A stretch of DNA of 11,044 nt from Methylocystis sp. GTDB taxonomy: Bacteria > Pseudomonadota > Alphaproteobacteria > Rhizobiales > Beijerinckiaceae. Shown in pieces: positions 7,586-11,044 of this stretch (position 1 is its first letter; each line of letters starts with the position of its first letter). Both the position numbers and the translations under genes were made by a program. The stretch lies in contig JALRFG010000049.1 of the NCBI GenBank assembly GCA_023253795.1, positions 1 to 11,044 on the forward strand, in the 5' to 3' direction. The notes beneath the pieces are model-generated. The model was not told where the DNA came from and made no database searches. It worked only from the letters and a program-made list of their open reading frames with translations.

Positions 7586-8566
7586 TTGCCTGTCATCGAC
7601 CTGCTCAACGACGATCCCCGCAAGCGGACCGGCGCCGCGCGCCATCCGGAGAAGGCGACGCGACCCGAACACCCCGCGCTTCCCAAGCCGCCCTGGCTGC
7701 GGGTCAAGGCGCCCGGCTCGGCGCTCTGGCGCGAGACCGGGGCGCTGCTCGCCGACGCCGGCTTAACGACCGTCTGTCAGGAGGCGGCCTGTCCGAACAT
7801 CGGCGGCTGCTGGGAGCAGAAACACGCCAGCTTCATGATCATGGGCGATGTTTGCACCCGCGCCTGCGGCTTCTGCAATGTCGCCACCGGCCAGCCGGCG
7901 CCGCTCGATCCTGAGGAGCCGGGCAGGGTGGCGCAGGCCACAAAGGCCCTGGGGCTGGCGCATGTCGTGGTCACCTCGGTCGATCGCGACGATCTTCCCG
8001 ATGGCGGCGCCGGGCATTTTGCGCAGACCATTCGCGCCATTCGCGCCGCCTGTCCGAAAACCAGCATCGAAATCCTCACACCGGATTTTCTCAAAAAGCC
8101 GGGGGCGCTGGAGACGGTGGTCGCCGCCGGACCGGATGTCTTCAATCATAATCTCGAAACCGTGCCGTCGCTTTATGTCACGGTGCGACCCGGCGCGCGT
8201 TACTTCCATTCGCTGCGCCTGTTGCAGCGGGCGAAGGAGTTGAATCCGAATATTTTCACCAAATCCGGCCTGATGCTCGGCCTCGGCGAGAGCCGCAACG
8301 AGGTCATGCAGGTGATGGACGACATGCGGGTCGCGGCGGTCGATTTCCTCACCCTCGGCCAATATCTGGCGCCGACGCGGCGCCATCACCCGGTCGCCCG
8401 TTTTGCGCCGCCGGAGGAATTCGACGCCTGGCGCGAAATGGCGCTGGCAAAGGGCTTCGCCTATGTCGCCGCCTCGCCGTTGACCCGTTCCTCGCACCAC
8501 GCCGGCGCGGATTTCGCGAGATTACGCGCGCTGTGCGCCGGGTTTGACCACGCGGGCGCTCTCTGA
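7586..8566 (+). CDS. lipA: Lipoyl synthase (radical SAM)
   Basis: LipA inserts two sulfur atoms into protein-bound octanoyl chains to form lipoate for pyruvate and 2-oxoglutarate dehydrogenases and glycine cleavage. The protein has 326 residues. The auxiliary iron-sulfur cluster cysteines are C64, C69 and C75 (C-x4-C-x5-C), and the radical-SAM cluster cysteines are C90, C94 and C97 (C-x3-C-x2-C, in CTRACGFC). The C-terminal RSS-x-HA motif, which supplies the serine ligand, is at residues 301-306 and reads RSSHHA, where the common form is RSSYHA. The start is TTG: an in-frame TGA at 7547-7549 leaves no upstream ATG, the next ATG is far inside the enzyme, and GGGA sits 7 bases before the TTG. 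In relatives lipA often sits beside lpdA and immediately before ratA; here dnaE precedes it and a pilin gene follows. Confidence 0.96.
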   Translation: MPVIDLLNDDPRKRTGAARHPEKATRPEHPALPKPPWLRVKAPGSALWRETGALLADAGLTTVCQEAACPNIGGCWEQKHASFMIMGDVCTRACGFCNVATGQPAPLDPEEPGRVAQATKALGLAHVVVTSVDRDDLPDGGAGHFAQTIRAIRAACPKTSIEILTPDFLKKPGALETVVAAGPDVFNHNLETVPSLYVTVRPGARYFHSLRLLQRAKELNPNIFTKSGLMLGLGESRNEVMQVMDDMRVAAVDFLTLGQYLAPTRRHHPVARFAPPEEFDAWREMALAKGFAYVAASPLTRSSHHAGADFARLRALCAGFDHAGAL

Positions 8567-8714
8567 CGCAACGTTGGAGATATGCTTGCAACATTAACCA
8601 TCAGCGCAACGACAGGGATGCGACAATTTATTGCAAGCTAATGATATTATTAAATTAAATAGAAAATTTTGTGCGGCGCCGCCAGTCGTCGGTAACCTTT
8701 ATCTTGACTATTGC

Positions 8715-8743
8715 TTGAATAAGCGGGGGCTTGACTATATATT
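8715..8743 (+). promoter_or_regulatory. Candidate promoter of the Flp pilin gene
   Basis: TTGAAT (8715-8720) and TATATT (8738-8743) are separated by 17 bases, predicting a start near 8750 and a leader of about 50 bases. The promoter is interleaved with two exact copies of CTTGACTAT (8703-8711 and 8730-8738) and a variant TTGACATAT (8746-8754), which could be alternative -35 boxes or regulator sites. Abundant pilin subunits are usually expressed from their own strong promoter, which fits the strong ribosome site downstream. Confidence 0.5.
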
Positions 8744-8800
8744 AGTTGACATATGCCGGGGTGCGTTTTTGACCTTTGGCTTTGTCGAGGAGGGAAAATC

Positions 8801-8980
8801 ATGTTGTCATTGCTGAAGAAATTCCGCCGCAATCAGTCCGGCGCCACGGCGATTGAGTATGCGCTGATCGCCGGGTTGATCAGCGTTGCGGCCATTGGAG
8901 CGTGGACTTCTGTCGGCACAAATGTCACGAACAAAATGAACGACATCGGCTCGAAGATCGGAAGCGCCGGCGGCAATTAA
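8801..8980 (+). CDS. flp: Flp/Fap-type type IVb pilin subunit
   Basis: This 59-residue prepilin matches the Flp family of tight-adherence (Tad/Cpa) pili. A short basic leader (MLSLLKKFRRNQSG) ends in Gly14, where a TadV/CpaA-type prepilin peptidase would cut. The mature protein begins ATAIEYALIAGL, with Glu5 and Tyr6 of the mature form as the Flp signature, followed by one hydrophobic helix (about residues 18-36) and a short polar tail ending SAGGN. I chose the ATG at 8801 because GAGGAGGG (8787-8794) stands 6 bases before it; in-frame upstream starts would add residues before the leader. Flp pili mediate surface attachment and biofilm. No other tad/cpa genes are in the window, so the secretion machinery must be encoded elsewhere. 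It is a single-gene unit with a candidate promoter and a terminator, lying between lipA and ratA. Confidence 0.92.
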   Translation: MLSLLKKFRRNQSGATAIEYALIAGLISVAAIGAWTSVGTNVTNKMNDIGSKIGSAGGN

Positions 8981-9001
8981 TTTTCAAAAACAAAGCTAAA
9001 A

Positions 9002-9030
9002 GGCGGCGTGGCGTCCACGCCGCCCTTTTT
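9002..9030. terminator. Bidirectional intrinsic terminator between convergent genes
   Basis: A 10-base-pair GC stem (GGCGGCGTGG at 9002-9011, complement at 9015-9024) has a 3-base loop. A run of five T (9026-9030) follows on the plus strand, and four A (8998-9001) precede it, giving a shorter T run on the minus strand. It serves the pilin gene and probably also the convergent minus-strand gene ending at 9032. Confidence 0.88.
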
Positions 9031-9031
9031 A

Positions 9032-9524
9032 TTACGCCAGCGTCTTGTCGATTTCCGCCAGCGTAGCGCGCTCGGCGTCGCTCACTTTTACGCCGCCAAA
9101 GCCGAGGATGCCGCCTTCTGTGCCGGCTTCCGCGACGAGATTCGCCATCTCCCGCAGCCACGCCTTGAAGGGGCCGGCGTCGCCCGGCGCTTTGGCGGCG
9201 AGGATTTGCGCCGTGCTCGCGAGTTCGTTGAGCGCCCGCGTCTTGAGTTCGTCGAGCTTCGCGCCCTGAACCAGCGTACGGACGCCTTCGCGCGCCGCGG
9301 TGCGGCATTCCGGGGTGAGGAGATCGTCGACCACCGCCTTGATTAAGTTCATCCGCGCTGGGGTTGGCCTTGGCGGCGGCCAGCGCTTTGGCGCTCGCCA
9401 TGCCTTCCTGCAGCGTGCCGATGAAGCCGCTGGGATCGCCGGCGCTCACCGCAAAGCCCGCCAGTAGCGGCGCCTCAAGCAATTTCTTCCATTCTTCATT
9501 CGTGAAATTCGATTTATTCGCCAT
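9032..9524 (-). pseudogene. Uncharacterised small helical protein gene, split by a one-base frameshift
   Basis: Two minus-strand frames join into one protein. The first runs from the ATG at 9524 (MANKSNFTNEEWKKLL...), with ribosome site AAGGA at 9532-9536, to about residue 60 (ANPSADEL). The second continues as IKAVVDDLLTPECR to the TAA at 9032-9034. One base must be skipped near 9343-9344; dropping one A of TTAATC on the coding strand restores ADELIKAVVDD. The restored length is 492 bases, giving 163 residues. The protein is Ala/Leu/Lys-rich, mostly helical by eye, with no signal peptide, membrane segment or known catalytic motif; residues near the C-terminus read GGILGFGGVKVSDAE. It resembles conserved hypothetical proteins I recall from methylotrophic and rhizobial genomes, with no known function. 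It may be a real pseudogene or an intact gene with a sequencing error. The alternative, two separate genes, is less likely because the second ATG (9352) has no ribosome site in a suitable place. Confidence 0.75.
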
Positions 9525-9626
9525 AAGGGCTTCCTTCCCTGATCCACGCGCATTCATCGGCGCGCCGGCGCGGTTGGTTCCCGCGTTGCAATATATGTAA
9601 ACCGATCCGGGCCATAAACCAGCGCC

Positions 9627-9640
9627 GTTTTGCGCAAAAC
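9627..9640. promoter_or_regulatory. 14-base perfect palindrome in a divergent intergenic region
   Basis: GTTTTGCGCAAAAC is an exact inverted repeat, 103 bases from the minus-strand start at 9524 and 66 bases before the ratA ATG. Its position between divergent genes suits a dimeric regulator. It has no T run and no loop, so it is not a terminator. I do not recognise the cognate factor. Confidence 0.4.
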
Positions 9641-9705
9641 ACCCGGCCTGGAGCGATGCGCCAGCGCTTTCGGGCAGGGGTAAAAAGGTCTAGAAACAGG
9701 CCGTC

Positions 9706-10176
9706 ATGAAGAAATTTCGCACAAGACGGCATGTTCCCCATAGCGCCGCCGAGATGTTCGCGCTGGTGCGCGATGTCGAGAGCTATCCGAAATTTGTGCC
9801 GCTGTGCGAGGGGCTACGGGTGCGCCGACGCAGCGAGTCGGCGCCTGGCGTCGAGACCCTGACCGCTGAAATGCAGGTCGGCTTCAAGGCGATTTGCGAG
9901 AATTACACCAGCAAGGTGGTCTGCGACGCCAATCGGCTCGATATTCACGTCACCCATATCGATGGGCCGTTTCGCGTGCTCGACAATCGCTGGCGCTTTA
10001 TCGATGAGGCGCCGGGGCCGGATGGCCGGCCGCGTTCAATCGTCGATTTCGCCATCGAATATGAGTTCAAAAGCTTTGCGCTTGGGCTGCTGATGGGCGC
10101 GATGTTCGACAAAGCCGTCCATAGCTACGCCGACGCCTTCGCCAAACGCGCCGATGTGGTTTACGGCCGGCGCTAA
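9706..10176 (+). CDS. ratA: RatA/Coq10-like START-superfamily protein
   Basis: This 156-residue protein belongs to the polyketide cyclase/START superfamily branch that contains E. coli RatA and mitochondrial Coq10. Recognisable segments are the N-terminal strand MKKFRTRRHVPHSAAEMFALVRDVE, the motif ESYPKFVPLCEG (residues 26-37), VGFKAICENYTSKV in the middle, and a C-terminal helix around GLLMGAMFDKAVHSYADAFAKRA that lines the lipid cavity. Coq10 proteins bind ubiquinone and support respiration; E. coli RatA is reported to block joining of ribosomal subunits. In alphaproteobacteria the quinone-binding role seems more likely, but the sequence does not decide. An AGG stands 6 bases before the ATG. 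In related genomes it directly follows lipA; here about 1.1 kb intervenes. It converges on cinA, with a 4-base overlap of the stop codons. Confidence 0.9.
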   Translation: MKKFRTRRHVPHSAAEMFALVRDVESYPKFVPLCEGLRVRRRSESAPGVETLTAEMQVGFKAICENYTSKVVCDANRLDIHVTHIDGPFRVLDNRWRFIDEAPGPDGRPRSIVDFAIEYEFKSFALGLLMGAMFDKAVHSYADAFAKRADVVYGRR

Positions 10177-10688
10177 TTCTCGCCGGTCACGCCGGCGCGC
10201 AGCAGCGCCAGCGCCTCCATTACAGCCAGCGTCCGGATTTCGGCGCGGGTGAGGAGGCCAAAGCGCTGCTCGCTGGAGACAAGCGCGCCGCCGCGTCGCG
10301 CGCAGGCGAAATGCACCAGCCCGACCGGCTTTTCCGCCGAGCCGCCACCCGGCCCGGCGATCCCGGTGATCGCCACCGCGAGATCGGCGTGCGAATGGGC
10401 CAAGGCGCCCTGCGCCATTTCCCGCGCCGTTTGCGCGCTGACCGCGCCGTGCGCTGCGAGCGTTTGTGGCGAGACGCCGATCATTTCGACCTTTGATTCA
10501 TTGGAGTAGGTGACAAAGCCGCGCTCGAAAACCGTCGACGATCCGGCGATGTCGGTGAGCGCGGCGGCGACCAGTCCGCCGGTGCAGGATTCGGCGGACG
10601 TCAGCCGTAATCCTCTTTCCTGCGCCAGTGCGACAAGCTCTTCAGCCTTTACGTAAACCATATTACGCATTTCATAATGATCAATCAT
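10173..10688 (-). CDS. cinA: CinA C-terminal-domain protein (NMN amidohydrolase, PncC type)
   Basis: This is a stand-alone CinA carboxy-terminal domain of 171 residues, without the MoCF-like amino-terminal half of long CinA proteins. Enzymes of this type deamidate nicotinamide mononucleotide to nicotinate mononucleotide in pyridine-nucleotide recycling. Seen here are SAESCTGG (residues 31-38, with the conserved Ser34), VTYSNESK (59-66, with the conserved Tyr61 and Lys66), and AITGIAGPGGG followed by EKPVGLVH in the second half. I chose the ATG at 10688, which has GGAAAG 7 bases upstream; ATG codons at 10670 and 10661 are alternatives that would trim an N-terminus of unusual composition. The start overlaps the end of the arfB remnant by 8 bases, suggesting past or present translational coupling. 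Its TAG stop overlaps the ratA stop on the other strand. Confidence 0.92.
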   Translation of the reverse strand: MIDHYEMRNMVYVKAEELVALAQERGLRLTSAESCTGGLVAAALTDIAGSSTVFERGFVTYSNESKVEMIGVSPQTLAAHGAVSAQTAREMAQGALAHSHADLAVAITGIAGPGGGSAEKPVGLVHFACARRGGALVSSEQRFGLLTRAEIRTLAVMEALALLRAGVTGEN

Positions 10689-10785
10689 TGATTGGCTTTC
10701 CGCGCATCGCCTTGATGTCGCCGCGCTGTTTCTTGCCTTCCAGCCGGCGCAGTTTTGAGCCCCAGGTCGGCTTGGTCTTGATCAC
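10681..10785 (-). pseudogene. arfB: 3' remnant of an ArfB-like peptidyl-tRNA hydrolase gene
   Basis: Reading the minus strand, the last 34 codons before TGA (10681-10683) give a basic tail: KTKPTWGSKLRRLEGKKQ, then RGDIKAMRGKPIND. This is the hallmark C-terminal tail of ArfB/YaeJ (ICT1 homologue), which enters the empty mRNA channel to release stalled ribosomes. The catalytic GGQ domain, about 100 residues that should lie at roughly 10785-11100, is absent. Upstream in frame the reading continues only to a TGA just before an ATG at 10857, and those residues (MPPAPITSFSHLND...) do not look like ArfB. The gene therefore breaks at about 10775-10790. The tail overlaps the cinA start by 8 bases, the arrangement expected of an intact arfB-cinA pair. 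Either the gene is truly truncated or the sequence to its right is a chimeric join. Confidence 0.75.
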
Positions 10786-10786
10786 C

Positions 10787-11011
10787 TCGAGTAAACTCTC
10801 AACGAGCAACGTTAAATCGTTCAGGTGGCTGAAGGAGGTAATGGGTGCTGGTGGCATGTGGGCGTATCAAGAAGCCCTCGACGTTGACAAGGACGAAAGC
10901 GTCACAATGACGGCCTACGCCACGTTTACAAACCTTCTCGGCCTCAAGGCGGCCCTGGCTGAGCTCCTGCCACGAGCAGTCTCAAAGCAGGTAATGGCCG
11001 CCCCAGCCTGA
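10787..11011 (+). CDS. Unidentified reading frame, possibly the 3' part of a foreign gene
   Basis: A plus-strand frame runs through the non-ArfB sequence to a TGA at 11009-11011. Its last part reads naturally as protein (KSFRWLKEVMGAGGMW, then AYQEALDVDKDESV, ending KQVMAAPA), and it continues open to the left into the antisense of the arfB tail. A start at the ATG at 10841 would give 56 residues; GGAGG lies only 2 bases before it, too close for a normal ribosome site, so that stretch (KEVM) may instead be coding and the true 5' end lost at the breakpoint. Codon use includes CGA, CCA, ACA, TCA and GTA, which are scarce in the neighbouring genes; 19 of the last 56 sense codons end in A or T. 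I do not recognise the family. After its stop, 33 bases remain, containing the palindrome GACTCAGAGTC (11010-11020) and GAGG near the end, perhaps a ribosome site for a next gene. Confidence 0.4.
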   Translation, partial: SSKLSTSNVKSFRWLKEVMGAGGMWAYQEALDVDKDESVTMTAYATFTNLLGLKAALAELLPRAVSKQVMAAPA

Positions 11012-11044
11012 CTCAGAGTCGGGAACACTTCAAAAAGAGGCAGG

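Noticed and set aside
8753..8800. Upstream in-frame start for the Flp pilin
   Set aside because: It would place extra residues before the short basic prepilin leader, while the ATG at 8801 has a near-perfect ribosome site.
8631..8816. 61-residue plus-strand frame between lipA and the pilin gene
   Set aside because: It overlaps the promoter, ribosome site and start of the Flp pilin, has no ribosome site of its own, and its composition does not look like a known protein.
9032..9352. Second half of the frameshifted gene as a separate 106-residue protein
   Set aside because: The ATG at 9352 lacks a ribosome site in place, and the sequence continues the upstream frame smoothly once one base is dropped.
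9706..10176. RatA as half of a toxin-antitoxin pair
   Set aside because: Despite the family's frequent database label, no RatB-like gene is adjacent, and alphaproteobacterial homologues fit a Coq10-type role better.
10681..10857. 58-codon minus-strand frame as a complete small gene
   Set aside because: Its last 34 codons are clearly the ArfB tail; the preceding residues are unrelated and have no ribosome site, so it is treated as a remnant plus fortuitous extension.

Overview
The window is GC-rich chromosomal DNA from an alphaproteobacterium, most likely of the order Hyphomicrobiales (Rhizobiales). The protein flavour (short phasin, DacC with a C-terminal SPOR domain, LipA, RatA and CinA types) suggests the Beijerinckiaceae/Methylocystaceae side of that order. 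This placement is an inference from remembered family sequences, not a search. There are no rRNA, tRNA or CRISPR features and no recognisable transposase or integrase.

Left part (1-3380). The 3' part of a VWA-domain gene and a membrane-anchored DnaJ-domain gene form a tight plus-strand pair. They converge on a minus-strand penicillin-binding-protein-5-type D,D-carboxypeptidase with a signal peptide and a SPOR domain, so this is a cell-envelope and proteostasis block. The carboxypeptidase shares a divergent intergenic region with a phasin gene. The phasin has a clear sigma70-type promoter, two TGC-N3-GCA palindromes that resemble PhaR operators, a strong ribosome binding site and an excellent intrinsic terminator. 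It therefore looks like an independent PHA-granule transcription unit.

Middle part (3875-8566). dnaE, the replicative DNA polymerase III alpha subunit, has all polymerase aspartates and a clamp-binding motif, but its PHP domain looks metal-site degenerate. After an extremely AT-rich intergenic tract comes lipA (lipoyl synthase), starting at TTG.

Right part (8567-11044). In related genomes lipA is usually followed closely by ratA and cinA. Here the lipA-ratA neighbourhood is split by an Flp-type type IVb pilin gene (plus strand) and a minus-strand gene of an uncharacterised family. The latter is readable only across a one-base frameshift. ratA (START/Coq10-like) and cinA (NMN-amidase type) converge and overlap by 4 bases at their stop codons. 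Upstream of cinA, on the same strand, are only the last ~34 codons of an arfB-like ribosome-rescue hydrolase gene. Its 5' part is replaced from about position 10780 onward by unrelated sequence carrying an unidentified plus-strand reading frame to the right edge. That breakpoint, either a real rearrangement or insertion or an assembly chimera, is the most anomalous spot in the window.

I did not find a convincing new multi-gene system. The most useful leads are the breakpoint, the frameshifted orphan family, the phasin operator pair, the AT-rich tract and the isolated pilin unit with its repeated TTGACTAT elements.
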